Source of the DNA: Hymenobacter sp. J193
GTDB taxonomy: Bacteria > Bacteroidota > Bacteroidia > Cytophagales > Hymenobacteraceae
Reading direction: 5' to 3'
Length of the DNA: 64,000 nt
Assembly (NCBI RefSeq): GCF_024700075.1
Contig: NZ_JAJONE010000001.1
Coordinates: 4,363,001-4,427,000, forward strand
Shown here: piece after piece, positions 17,843 to 25,585 of the stretch
Layout: each line of letters starts with the position of its first letter
How positions within the stretch are numbered: the first letter of the stretch is position 1
Position numbers and translations under genes: made by a program
Notes under the pieces: model-generated
What the model was told of the DNA's origin: nothing
Seen by the model: the letters and a program-made list of their open reading frames with translations, nothing else
Databases searched by the model: none

Positions 17843-19090
17843 CTATTTCACCAACTCACCCATGGCCCGCCCAGCCAGGTACCCGGTCGTCCAGGCCGCC
17901 TGGAAGTTGAAGCCCCCGGTGATGCCGTCGATGTCCAGCACCTCACCGGCGAAGTGTAGGCCCGGCACCACGCGGCTTTCCATGGTTTGCATGTTCACCT
18001 CGTCCAGCGTGATGCCCCCGCAGGTCACAAACTCTTCCTTGTAGGTAGTTTTACCGTGCATAGGCAGGGAGGTGCGCAGTAGGCTTTCAATCAGGCGGTT
18101 CTGCAGCTTGACGGCTAGTTCGTTCCAGCGCGTTTCTGAGCCAATGCCAGCCTGCTCCGCCAGGGTGCGCCACAGCCGCTGTGGCAGCCCAAAACGCGGA
18201 TTCGTCAGCACCGTTTTTTTGCCGTGCAGCGCCCGGTATTCCTGCAGGTGCTGGCGCAGAGTTTCTTCCGTAAAATCAGGAATCCAGCTGATGAGAGCCG
18301 TGCTTTGGTAATTGAGGTCGTGGAGGCGGCGGGCCCCCCAGGCCGAAAGCTTGAGCACCGCGGGGCCGCTCACACCCCAGTGCGTTACCAGCACCGGACC
18401 TTCGTATTCCAGCTTTTCACCCGCAATGCGCACCCGGGCCCGGGGCACACTCACGCCCGGCAGCTCCTGCAGCGGAGAATCGGGCACATTGAAGGTAAAA
18501 AGACTAGGTACGGGCTCCTGAATGGTGTGGCCCAGCTGCCGCAGCCAGTCGTACTGCGCGCTTTTGGGCGCGCCGCCGGTGGCAATGAGCAGCCGGGCTA
18601 CTTTCAATTCCGGCAGCTGCGGGCTGGAAAGCGTGAGTTGGAAACCACCTTCGGGCAGGGGCGCAATCTGCTCGGCGGCCGTGTGCGGGAGAATCTGTAC
18701 GCCGGCTTTTCGAGCAGCCTCCAGCAGACACTGCGCAATGGTTTCCGACGAGTCGGTAGTGGGGAACATGCGGCCGTCGGCTTCCGTCTTGAGACGCACA
18801 CCACGGCGCTCAAACCAGCGCACGGTGTCGACGGCCCCGAATTGTTTGAAGGGCTCCTTCAACTGCCGCGCCCCCCGCGGGTAGTGCTGCACGAGTTGGG
18901 CAGGTGTGTCGGCGGCGTGCGTCACGTTGCAGCGGCCCCCGCCCGAAATCCGCACTTTGCTCAGCAGCTTACCCGTTTTTTCGAGCAGGTAAACCGTCAG
19001 GTGCGGGTTGGCCTCGGCGCAGGCAATAGCCCCGAAAAAGCCTGCCGCGCCCCCGCCCAGCACCGCCACCGTCGAAGAAAAATCATTCAC
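17843..19090 (-). CDS. BaiN/RdsA-type NAD(P)/FAD-dependent oxidoreductase
   Basis: 415-residue flavoprotein of the HI0933 family. It starts with a GTG at 19090. The FAD dinucleotide motif is AVLGGGAAGFFGAIACAE (about residues 9-26), followed by the family signature KVRISGGGRCNVTHA (about 45-59) and the C-terminal FAD-contacting GEVLDIDGITGGFNFQAAW (about 381-399). Members act as flavin-dependent reductases; the natural substrate is unknown in most bacteria. TATCTTTA lies 4 bases upstream of the start, suggesting a nearly leaderless message. Confidence 0.88.
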   Translation of the reverse strand: MNDFSSTVAVLGGGAAGFFGAIACAEANPHLTVYLLEKTGKLLSKVRISGGGRCNVTHAADTPAQLVQHYPRGARQLKEPFKQFGAVDTVRWFERRGVRLKTEADGRMFPTTDSSETIAQCLLEAARKAGVQILPHTAAEQIAPLPEGGFQLTLSSPQLPELKVARLLIATGGAPKSAQYDWLRQLGHTIQEPVPSLFTFNVPDSPLQELPGVSVPRARVRIAGEKLEYEGPVLVTHWGVSGPAVLKLSAWGARRLHDLNYQSTALISWIPDFTEETLRQHLQEYRALHGKKTVLTNPRFGLPQRLWRTLAEQAGIGSETRWNELAVKLQNRLIESLLRTSLPMHGKTTYKEEFVTCGGITLDEVNMQTMESRVVPGLHFAGEVLDIDGITGGFNFQAAWTTGYLAGRAMGELVK

Positions 19091-19094
19091 GCCG

Positions 19095-19102
19095 TAAAGA
19101 TA
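19095..19102 (-). promoter_or_regulatory. Candidate -7 element for the BaiN-like gene
   Basis: TATCTTTA on the minus strand, 4 bases before the GTG start; the same octamer and placement as upstream of addB. Confidence 0.3.
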
Positions 19103-19207
19103 CGCCGCGCGGTTTCAGATACCTGTTTACAGTTGCCGGACAAGTTCATCTATAAGCTCGGCAACAGGCAACAGGCAACTGGAAACAGGTAACTGGAAAC
19201 GGGCAAC

Positions 19208-20044
19208 TCAACAAAAGGGCAAGGCCGCCAGCAGGTCGTCGTGCTGAAAGATGTAGCCCGTGAGCTGCCGCAGTTGGGCGCTGTTGATTGTTTTACCCCC
19301 GGCTTCTTCGGGTAGAAAGGTAGGTGGCTCCAATCCCAGGGACCGGGCAGCAGCCGGGTAAAACTCGCGGCGCAGCGGATGCTGGGCGGCGCTGGCGTTC
19401 AGGGTATAGCCCCAATGTTGCTGCTGCAGAATGGCCAGCAATGCGCCCACGCAGTCGGTGAGGTGAATGAGGTTGACGGGTGCGCTGCCCTGGGCCACCG
19501 CCTGACGCCCTGCCAGAAAGCGGCCCGGCGGGCGGCCCGGACCAACGAGGCCTGCCATCCGGACCACGGTAGTGCGTATGCCGGGTAGTTGCGTAAACAG
19601 ATATTCCGCCTGAAGCAGGGGAGAAGCAGCCTCGGCCGTGGCCAGCGCATCCGCTTCCGTCAGTGGGTGGTTTACATCCGGATATACACCGGTGGAGCTT
19701 ACGAACAGCACCTGGCGCACCCCGTGTTGCTGCACGGCCGCAGCTACGGGCCAGAGCACATCCAGATACGGAATACCGGAGCTAGCTCGCGGGGGCACGT
19801 TCAGGACCAGCGTATCGGCGCCGCGAAGTAGCGCAGTCAGAGCCAGGGCATCAGCGGCAAGCTCCGGCGTGAGTCGCAGGAGCGTCGGCTGAATTCCAGC
19901 CGCTGCCAGCGTGGGCAGCTTACCGGGCGAGGTAGTGGAGCCACGCACTGCATAGCCGGCGGCCACCAGGGCCTCCGCCAATGGTAGGCCCAGCCAGCCG
20001 CAGCCCAGCACGGCAATGGTAGCCGAAGAAACAGAATCGGTCAT
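19208..20044 (-). CDS. NAD(P)-binding SDR/epimerase-like protein (YeeZ type)
   Basis: 278-residue Rossmann protein of the extended SDR group. The nucleotide-binding motif is VLGCGWLGLPLAEAL near the N-terminus; VLFVSSTGVYPD (about 115-126) and INLIHLTDCVGALLAIL-type segments are typical of the YeeZ/epimerase-like subgroup. The usual YxxxK is not clear, so it may bind nucleotide without classic dehydrogenase chemistry. Start at the ATG at 20044. Divergent from the hypothetical gene at 20145. Confidence 0.75.
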   Translation of the reverse strand: MTDSVSSATIAVLGCGWLGLPLAEALVAAGYAVRGSTTSPGKLPTLAAAGIQPTLLRLTPELAADALALTALLRGADTLVLNVPPRASSGIPYLDVLWPVAAAVQQHGVRQVLFVSSTGVYPDVNHPLTEADALATAEAASPLLQAEYLFTQLPGIRTTVVRMAGLVGPGRPPGRFLAGRQAVAQGSAPVNLIHLTDCVGALLAILQQQHWGYTLNASAAQHPLRREFYPAAARSLGLEPPTFLPEEAGGKTINSAQLRQLTGYIFQHDDLLAALPFC

Positions 20045-20144
20045 GAAGGACAAAGGTGTTCATAAATCTTTCCGGGGCAAGGCAAGCCGCCGAGAATTGG
20101 CAAACCATTACCTTGCACCTAACAAGTATGCAAGCATACTACCT

Positions 20145-20537
20145 ATGCCTTCTCCCTACCGCCTGTACGCTGACTTTGCCGTTGACTTTGAAGCCCGCGT
20201 GCGGGTGCTTCAGCCGGATGAAGGCGGGCGTCAACTCCCACCCTACAATGGTATCCGCTGGGACTTTCGCTACGCTCAGGACGATTTAAAGGCCATCTAT
20301 AGGCTGTATCCGGATTTTTTCAACCCTGAAACCGGCGACTCGTGGCCAGCCGGACCCCTGCCAGTAGATGAGTGGCTGCACGCACGGATTAGCATATTCT
20401 CCGAGTCTGCGCGGGCCTTTCATCAGTCAAGGATTCGCTCCGGTACCAGCTTTTACTATTGTGAGGGCAGCCGAATTGTAGCCGAAGGCACTGTTACCCG
20501 CCTGACGGGTTTGCTTGAGCTCCGGCCACAGCCCTAA
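20145..20537 (+). CDS. Hypothetical protein
   Basis: 130 residues from the ATG at 20145 (MPSPYRLYADFAVDF). Soluble, with many aromatic and acidic residues; no signal peptide and no recognised family. A TTACCTTG sequence near 20109 may be its -7 element. The stop is 40 bp before the SDR start on the same strand, so the two could be co-transcribed. Confidence 0.6.
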   Translation: MPSPYRLYADFAVDFEARVRVLQPDEGGRQLPPYNGIRWDFRYAQDDLKAIYRLYPDFFNPETGDSWPAGPLPVDEWLHARISIFSESARAFHQSRIRSGTSFYYCEGSRIVAEGTVTRLTGLLELRPQP

Positions 20538-20576
20538 TCATCGACATTGCATTTCCCACTTCAACCTTCTCACCCT

Positions 20577-21458
20577 ATGTCTGCTACTCAGCCCTACGCC
20601 CAGCCCATGCTGCGCGACAACGCCCTGCAGGGCAAAACCATTGTGGTAACCGGCGGCGGTACCGGCCTCGGCCGCGCCATGACCACGTATTTCCTGCAGC
20701 TCGGCGCCAACGTCACTATCAGCTCGCGCAAGCTCGATGTGCTGGAAAAAACGGCCGCCGATCTACGGGAGCTAACCGGCAACGCCAATGTGCTGGCCGT
20801 GCAGTGCGACGTGCGCAAGTACGACGAAGTGGAAGCCATGCTCCAGCGCACCATTGCAGAGTTCGGGGGCGTGGACGTGCTGCTCAACAACGCGGCCGGC
20901 AACTTCATCAGCCCCACGGAGCGCCTCAGCCATAAGGCTTTCGACGTGATTGTGGACATTGTGCTGAAAGGCTCCTACAACTGCACGCTGGCCTTTGGGA
21001 AGCGCTGGATTGCTGATAAGAAGCCCGGCACCATTCTCAACATCGTTACTACGTACGCCTCCGTGGGCTCGGCCTTTGTGGTGCCCTCGGCCGCCGCCAA
21101 GGCCGGCGTACTAGCCATGACGCGGTCCTTGGCCGTGGAGTGGGCCAAGTACGGCATCCGCTCCAACGCCATTGCCCCCGGCCCGTTCCCCACGGAAGGC
21201 GCCTGGAGCCGACTGTTTCCCGAGCCGCTGGCATCTAAGCTCGACCCCGCTGCCAACGTCCCCCTCAAGCGCGTGGGCAACCACCAGGAACTGGCCAATC
21301 TGGCCGCCTACATGGTGTCGGACTTTGCCGCTTACATGAACGGCGAAGTGGTAACCCTGGACGGGGGCGAGTGGCTGAACGGTGCCGGCGAATTCAACAA
21401 GCTCGAGCTTCTCACTTCCGATATGTGGGACATGATTGAGAAAACCATGCGCCGATAA
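20577..21458 (+). CDS. SDR oxidoreductase, 2,4-dienoyl-CoA reductase-like
   Basis: 293-residue classical short-chain dehydrogenase. It has TGGGTGLGRAM (cofactor motif, about 25-35), LLNNAAGNF (NNAG motif variant), and late segments GPFPTEGAWSRLF and YMNGEVVTLDGGEWL as in peroxisomal-type 2,4-dienoyl-CoA reductases, which lack the usual catalytic Tyr. That points to NADPH-dependent reduction of dienoyl-CoA in beta-oxidation of unsaturated fatty acids. Start at the ATG at 20577. Its stop codon (21456-21458) overlaps the first bases of a long inverted repeat. Confidence 0.85.
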   Translation: MSATQPYAQPMLRDNALQGKTIVVTGGGTGLGRAMTTYFLQLGANVTISSRKLDVLEKTAADLRELTGNANVLAVQCDVRKYDEVEAMLQRTIAEFGGVDVLLNNAAGNFISPTERLSHKAFDVIVDIVLKGSYNCTLAFGKRWIADKKPGTILNIVTTYASVGSAFVVPSAAAKAGVLAMTRSLAVEWAKYGIRSNAIAPGPFPTEGAWSRLFPEPLASKLDPAANVPLKRVGNHQELANLAAYMVSDFAAYMNGEVVTLDGGEWLNGAGEFNKLELLTSDMWDMIEKTMRR

Positions 21459-21653
21459 CCACGGATTGGCTACGCCGAACTTTGTTTCGCGTGGATTTAT
21501 CGGATTCCACGGATTTTGTAGCTGGCGCGAATATGCCTGGCTTGAAAAACAAAAAGGGCTTGCCGGAAGGCAAGCCCTTTTTAATCGTCCACAAAATCCG
21601 CGTAATCCGATAAATCCACGCGAAACAAAGTTCGGCGTAGCCAATCCGTGGTT
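21457..21653. repeat. Long inverted repeat enclosing a terminator
   Basis: Arms 21457-21520 and 21591-21653. The outer 50 bp are exact complements (beginning AACCACGGATTGGCTACGCC); the inner 13 bp have about three mismatches. The 70-bp loop carries the terminator at 21551-21582. The left arm overlaps the SDR stop codon; the right arm ends on the first base of the stop triplet of the convergent LysM gene. Confidence 0.9.
21551..21582. terminator. Intrinsic terminator inside the long inverted repeat
   Basis: 14-bp stem AAAAAGGGCTTGCC, loop GGAA, tail TTTTT. Symmetrical, so it serves both converging genes. Confidence 0.85.
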
Positions 21654-22501
21654 TAGATCTTATACCCTTTGTAGCCTTTCTGGAACTCGGCGGGGGCAAT
21701 GGGCTGGTTGGCGACGACGTCGGAAAACTCGAACTTCTCGAACAAGCCTTTGTCGTCGTGCACCTGCACCAGCGTGGGCAGGAACGTGGCCTGGTCCACG
21801 CACACAATGGTGCGGCGGCCGTAGGAGTTGGGCACCTGCACGGCCTTGCCAGCTGGTACGGTGGCCCCGTGCGAGAGGCTGTTGCGTTCCAGAATACGGT
21901 ACTCGCCGCAGCCAAACTTGTCGGCAATCTGGGCTACGGTTTCGGCCTTGGCGGGCTTGTAAGTGATATAGCGGAACTGCGGAAAATCGGAGCGTAGGAT
22001 GTAGCCGGGGCGGCCGGCCACGGTGGTGTCGCCGGCGTAGCGGAAGCTCCGCTCGAAGCTGTGGTCGGTGCGCTGGGCCGAGCCGTGCAGCAAATCGGCA
22101 ATGGTGCCGAAACCGGCCTGGAATACGCTGTGGTGCTGGTTGCGGCGCATCAGCGTGCCGTTGGGGTCGAGGCTGACGGTGACGTAGGGGAAGCTGTTGG
22201 GGTATACATAGGCCTCGTTGTCGTTCTGGCCCGCCACGTAGAGCACCTCCACGCCTTTCTGGTTGCGCAAGTACAGCCGCAGCGGACTGTAGGCTATCTT
22301 CATCTGGGTGCGGGCCTGCTGATACGTCCCGTCGATGCGCTCCTGGGCCTTCACCGTGCAGCGCAGGGTTTTGAGGTGGTCGATGGAGTAGCTGAGCCGG
22401 GAAACCAGCACGGCAGTCGTCATTTTCTCGGCGGGGGCAGCACCCAGCGCAATTCCCAGTAAGGCGAAACCCGCCGTAAATCGAAGCAAAGGAGAAATCA
22501 T
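21653..22501 (-). CDS. Secreted DUF1571-like protein with a LysM segment
   Basis: 282 residues from the ATG at 22501. The N-terminal signal (ISPLLRFTAGFALLGIALGAAPA) indicates export. The body resembles DUF1571 proteins (YSIDHLKTLRCTVKAQERIDG, then QMKIAYSPLRLYLRN). A LysM-like stretch (ETVAQIADKFGCGEYRILERN, AGKAVQVPN) is inserted near residues 190-230, which would bind glycan such as peptidoglycan. Periplasmic or outer-surface envelope role likely; exact function unknown. Confidence 0.7.
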   Translation of the reverse strand: MISPLLRFTAGFALLGIALGAAPAEKMTTAVLVSRLSYSIDHLKTLRCTVKAQERIDGTYQQARTQMKIAYSPLRLYLRNQKGVEVLYVAGQNDNEAYVYPNSFPYVTVSLDPNGTLMRRNQHHSVFQAGFGTIADLLHGSAQRTDHSFERSFRYAGDTTVAGRPGYILRSDFPQFRYITYKPAKAETVAQIADKFGCGEYRILERNSLSHGATVPAGKAVQVPNSYGRRTIVCVDQATFLPTLVQVHDDKGLFEKFEFSDVVANQPIAPAEFQKGYKGYKI

Positions 22502-22567
22502 AGAGAAGGTAGACAACGTACGACGGCGCGGCCTTGCATAAATCGGGCCGGACCAAGGGCCGGCCGG

Positions 22568-22867
22568 TTAGTTCAGGCTGATGCGCGGAAAGCGCGAGGC
22601 CGTGCTGTCAAATAAAAACAATTCGTCGATTTCCACGCCCCGGAAAAAGCGGTACAGTGGCAACTGCTCCACCACCAGCCGGATGGCCTCACTGGAAGCA
22701 CCGTTCATGGTAATCCAGCCGCGGGAGCGGTCGGCGCTGATGGCGTACACTTCCACGGCGCCTTCTTCCATCAGCTGGTTGACGAAGGAACGGTGAGCAG
22801 GAATAAGCGCCATAAACGCTTCATCGAAATACTCGGGAAGGCGCACGGTTACGACGAATCTGGCCAT
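22568..22867 (-). CDS. Small YciI/muconolactone-isomerase-like protein
   Basis: 99 residues with an N-terminal strand (MARFVVTVRLPEYFDEAFMALIPAHRSFVNQLMEEG) and pattern of the ferredoxin-like alpha/beta barrel found in YciI and muconolactone isomerase-like proteins. No ring-cleavage genes are nearby, so a catabolic role is not supported. Divergent from the glycosyltransferase gene at 22972. Confidence 0.6.
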   Translation of the reverse strand: MARFVVTVRLPEYFDEAFMALIPAHRSFVNQLMEEGAVEVYAISADRSRGWITMNGASSEAIRLVVEQLPLYRFFRGVEIDELFLFDSTASRFPRISLN

Positions 22868-22971
22868 AGAAAAGCGGACTGCTATGGCCGGGTAACGCCG
22901 GAAAGAAACGGAAGGTTAGGTGCCAGTGGCACGGTCAACAACTTTTTTAAGCTTTTTGCGAAAGAGAGGCC

Positions 22972-23718
22972 ATGCATTTTACTGTTATTACTCCCACACA
23001 CAACCGCGAGCAGTTCTTGCCCGAAGCCGTTGCCAGCGTGCAGGCCACCGTCACGGCTCCGCTCGACATTTCCTTCGACCACCTCATCTGCGAAAATGCC
23101 TGCACCGACGGCACGCAAGCCTGGCTGACGGCTCATCCGCAGGATCGACTTCGCCACCAGAGCAGCGCCACCAAGCTGCTGCCCGGCCCGGCCCGCAACC
23201 TGCTGATTCGCACCACCGCGCCCGAAACCTGGCTGGTTCCCCTCGACGACGACGACCTGCTGCTGCAGCGCGCCATCTACCACTATGCCGCCCAGATTCA
23301 GACCCACCCCGGCCGCCCGTGGCTGGTAGCCGATTTTCTGCGCGTGGATGAAGAGCGGCGCTACCTACCCTCCGAAGACTACTACGCCTGGCAGTTTGAT
23401 TCGCCCACCGATATGCTACGCGCCATTTTCCGGGCCGAGCACTTCATTCAAGGCAACGTTTGCTACTCGCGCCAGCTGTTTGATGAAGTAGGCGGCTACG
23501 ATGAGGAGCTGCGCATGGCCGAGGACCTGGACTTGTACGTGCGCTTTCTGCTGGCCGGGCACCTACCCGTCATCTGCCCGCACCTCAGCCACCTGCACCG
23601 CTTTCACCGCGCCAACGTGAGCATCGGGGTGGACGCCGCCAAGCACGGCGCCGACCTGCAGGTCATTTATGATAAGTACGCTGATCAACTGCAGAAGCTG
23701 GGCATTGAGCGGCCGTAA
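22972..23718 (+). CDS. Family 2 glycosyltransferase
   Basis: 248-residue GT-A glycosyltransferase. It opens with FTVITPTHNREQFLPEAVASV, has an acidic cluster LVPLDDDDLLLQRA (about 83-96) at the DXD position that binds Mn-nucleotide sugar, and GYDEELRMAEDLDLYVRFL (about 176-195), the ED motif that marks the catalytic base. No membrane segments, so it is cytosolic or peripheral. Acceptor and sugar unknown. It stands alone, followed by a repeat with a terminator. Confidence 0.85.
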   Translation: MHFTVITPTHNREQFLPEAVASVQATVTAPLDISFDHLICENACTDGTQAWLTAHPQDRLRHQSSATKLLPGPARNLLIRTTAPETWLVPLDDDDLLLQRAIYHYAAQIQTHPGRPWLVADFLRVDEERRYLPSEDYYAWQFDSPTDMLRAIFRAEHFIQGNVCYSRQLFDEVGGYDEELRMAEDLDLYVRFLLAGHLPVICPHLSHLHRFHRANVSIGVDAAKHGADLQVIYDKYADQLQKLGIERP

Positions 23719-23720
23719 AG

Positions 23721-23880
23721 ACCACAGATTCGCGCGGATTAGTCGGATTGTACGGATTTCGTGGACGACTCTTCCTAAACAAAAAGCCCCGCACCGTGCG
23801 AGGCTTTTTTGTTGTTCATTTACTCATAAGCCCTGCCTGCGCCCTCCACGAAATCCGGCTAATCTGCGCACATCCGTGGT
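23721..23880. repeat. Inverted repeat enclosing a terminator, third copy
   Basis: Left arm 23721-23765 (ACCACAGATTCGCGCGGATT...) and right arm 23846-23880 pair imperfectly, the right arm lacking about 10 bp. It begins two bases after the glycosyltransferase stop codon and encloses the hairpin at 23781-23810. It uses the same CACGGATT...GATTTCGTGG vocabulary as the copies at 16833 and 21457. Confidence 0.75.
23781..23810. terminator. Intrinsic terminator
   Basis: Hairpin AAAAAGCC..GCAC / GTGC..GGCTTTTTT between the convergent glycosyltransferase and lacI genes. Confidence 0.75.
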
Positions 23881-23897
23881 TCCGTCGTCCTGGTTTT

Positions 23898-24986
23898 CTA
23901 CAGGTAATACTGCAGATTTTCCTTGGTGATGATATCGAGTGGCAGGTACTTCACTGGCTTCACGTCCTTCTTGAAGATGAGTAGATCGGCTAGTGCGTAC
24001 ACGCCCCGGTAGCCTTGTTCCTTGGGGTTCTGGTTGATGAGAAAATCGATGATGCCTTCGTTGAGGAAGTGAATGTTCCGCTCCAGCAGGTCGTACCCGA
24101 TCAGGCGGACGTCTTCGCGCTGGTTGGCCTGCAGATACGGGGCGATTTCAAAGGCCTTGGACGTACTCACGAAAATACCTTTAAGCTGACTTTGCTCCTC
24201 ATCCAGCAACCGGTTCAGCTGCCGGGCAAACGAGGGGTCGGCCGGTTGGGGCAAGTCGATGCTGAGAACCTTGTAGGCATTTTTGGGCCGCTCCTGGTGT
24301 AGGCCGTCCGGCTCCGGGGGCAGCTGTGCGAAGTAGTCCCGGAACCCCCGCTCTTTCTGCGTGATGTGCACGGAGTTGGCAATGTCCTCGGCAATGTGGG
24401 CAATAAGAAACGTGCCCGGCTGCGTTTGCCCGAACTGAGCCAGCTTGCCGGCCAGAAACCCGCTTTGGTACGAATCCTGCCCGATGTAGCTGAGCGACTG
24501 CAACTCGGCAATGTAGGTGTTGAACAGCACGTAGGGAATGCCCTGCGCGTGCCACTGCGTAAAAAACGTCAGCGACTCGCGGTAAAACAGCGGGGCAATA
24601 AGAATTCCATCGGGTCGGGCCTCGGTAGCGGCTTCGGCCTGCTCCCGGAAGGAGTCGACCTCGGTGAGGCTGTAGGGATATACGGTAATATCCAGCCCAT
24701 ACTGCTTGAGTTCCTTGCCCGCCTTGCGGATGCCGTTCCAGGGCGCGTCCCAGTAGGGGTCGAGCGTATGGTCGGGCTGCAGCACTGCCAGCTGGTACGT
24801 ATTGTTGGAGCCAAGGGTGCGCGCAATCAGGTTGGGCTCATACTCCAGCTCTTCCATCATCAGCAGCACTTTCTGCCGCACCTCCTCCGCTACCCGGCCC
24901 CGATTGTGCAGGACCCGGTCCACGGTTCCCACCGAGACATTGGCTCTGGCCGCTATGTCCTTGATGCGCACCACGTTTTTCTTCAT
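23898..24986 (-). CDS. LacI-family transcriptional regulator of the chitin/GlcNAc locus
   Basis: 362 residues: N-terminal helix-turn-helix (VRIKDIAARANVSVGTVDRVLHNRG, about 5-29), hinge region, then a periplasmic-binding-protein-like sensor (LAVLQPDHTLDPYWDAPWNGIRKAG onward). The sensor is of the substrate-binding type that binds sugars or sugar phosphates. It is divergent from nagB, with the paired TGCGTGTGCG sites between them, so it is the best candidate to bind those sites. The sites lie upstream of the -33 element, which would suit an activator as well as a repressor. Confidence 0.88.
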   Translation of the reverse strand: MKKNVVRIKDIAARANVSVGTVDRVLHNRGRVAEEVRQKVLLMMEELEYEPNLIARTLGSNNTYQLAVLQPDHTLDPYWDAPWNGIRKAGKELKQYGLDITVYPYSLTEVDSFREQAEAATEARPDGILIAPLFYRESLTFFTQWHAQGIPYVLFNTYIAELQSLSYIGQDSYQSGFLAGKLAQFGQTQPGTFLIAHIAEDIANSVHITQKERGFRDYFAQLPPEPDGLHQERPKNAYKVLSIDLPQPADPSFARQLNRLLDEEQSQLKGIFVSTSKAFEIAPYLQANQREDVRLIGYDLLERNIHFLNEGIIDFLINQNPKEQGYRGVYALADLLIFKKDVKPVKYLPLDIITKENLQYYL

Positions 24987-25015
24987 AACCGGACTTTACT
25001 CGTTCTTAAACTTTT

Positions 25016-25023
25016 CAAAGATA
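25016..25023 (-). promoter_or_regulatory. -7 element for the lacI-type gene
   Basis: TATCTTTG on the minus strand matches TAnnTTTG exactly, 29 bases before the ATG at 24986. No good -33 TTG was seen. Confidence 0.4.
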
Positions 25024-25273
25024 CCATGCGGGCCGTACCCGTGCGGTCTTTATGACGGAGGGGCAGGTGCCGGACGGTGCGGACTTCTCTGCTCAGACAG
25101 AAAAACCAGGCTAATCTTACCACAGATACGCCAGGAGCCAGCGGATAATCAGTTTCCGGAGAACAAAGCCCGGATTTTAGCATTGCCTGGGTACGGACCG
25201 AGTATCTATGATGAAGCTTTCATCCTATTGGCCTTCCATAAGGACAAGTTACATCATGTTATTGTATTTATAA

Positions 25274-25321
25274 TGCGTGTGCGCAAACACATGAAAAAAA
25301 TGTGTGCGTGTGCGCGCACAT
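25274..25321. promoter_or_regulatory. Paired operator-like sites upstream of nagB
   Basis: Site A 25274-25292 (TGCGTGTGCGCAAACACAT) and site B 25305-25321 (TGCGTGTGCGCGCACAT) start 31 bp apart, close to three helical turns. Site B is nearly palindromic about its centre, as for LacI-type operators. The same pair occurs before susC at 29079-29125, including the flanking A-run and TTTTTTTCAT. Confidence 0.7.
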
Positions 25322-25336
25322 TTTTTTCATAAAACG

Positions 25337-25368
25337 TTTGCATTGCCGATTTAACTTGTTTACGTTTG
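25337..25368 (+). promoter_or_regulatory. nagB promoter
   Basis: TTTG at 25337-25340, 20 bases, TACGTTTG at 25361-25368: an exact Bacteroidota promoter. It starts 15 bases after operator site B. The leader to nagB would be about 210 bases; I see nothing else defined in it. Confidence 0.6.
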
Positions 25369-25585
25369 AGACATACCAGCTAAATCTAATAAGTAAAATC
25401 ATATTCACTTTGCTAAGGTCGGTACTGCCGGCTGCTGCGAGGGTGTTCGGGGAATTCTGTGTCTTCCTACTCGTGCAATATCTCTTTAGTTCAAGTATAT
25501 CGGTGAATGCTCTAGTTCCTGATTAAGCGTTCCTGCTCGTTTCGTCCTTAAGGTTCTGTCCACCTCCAACCTCGAAAAGCCCGCT

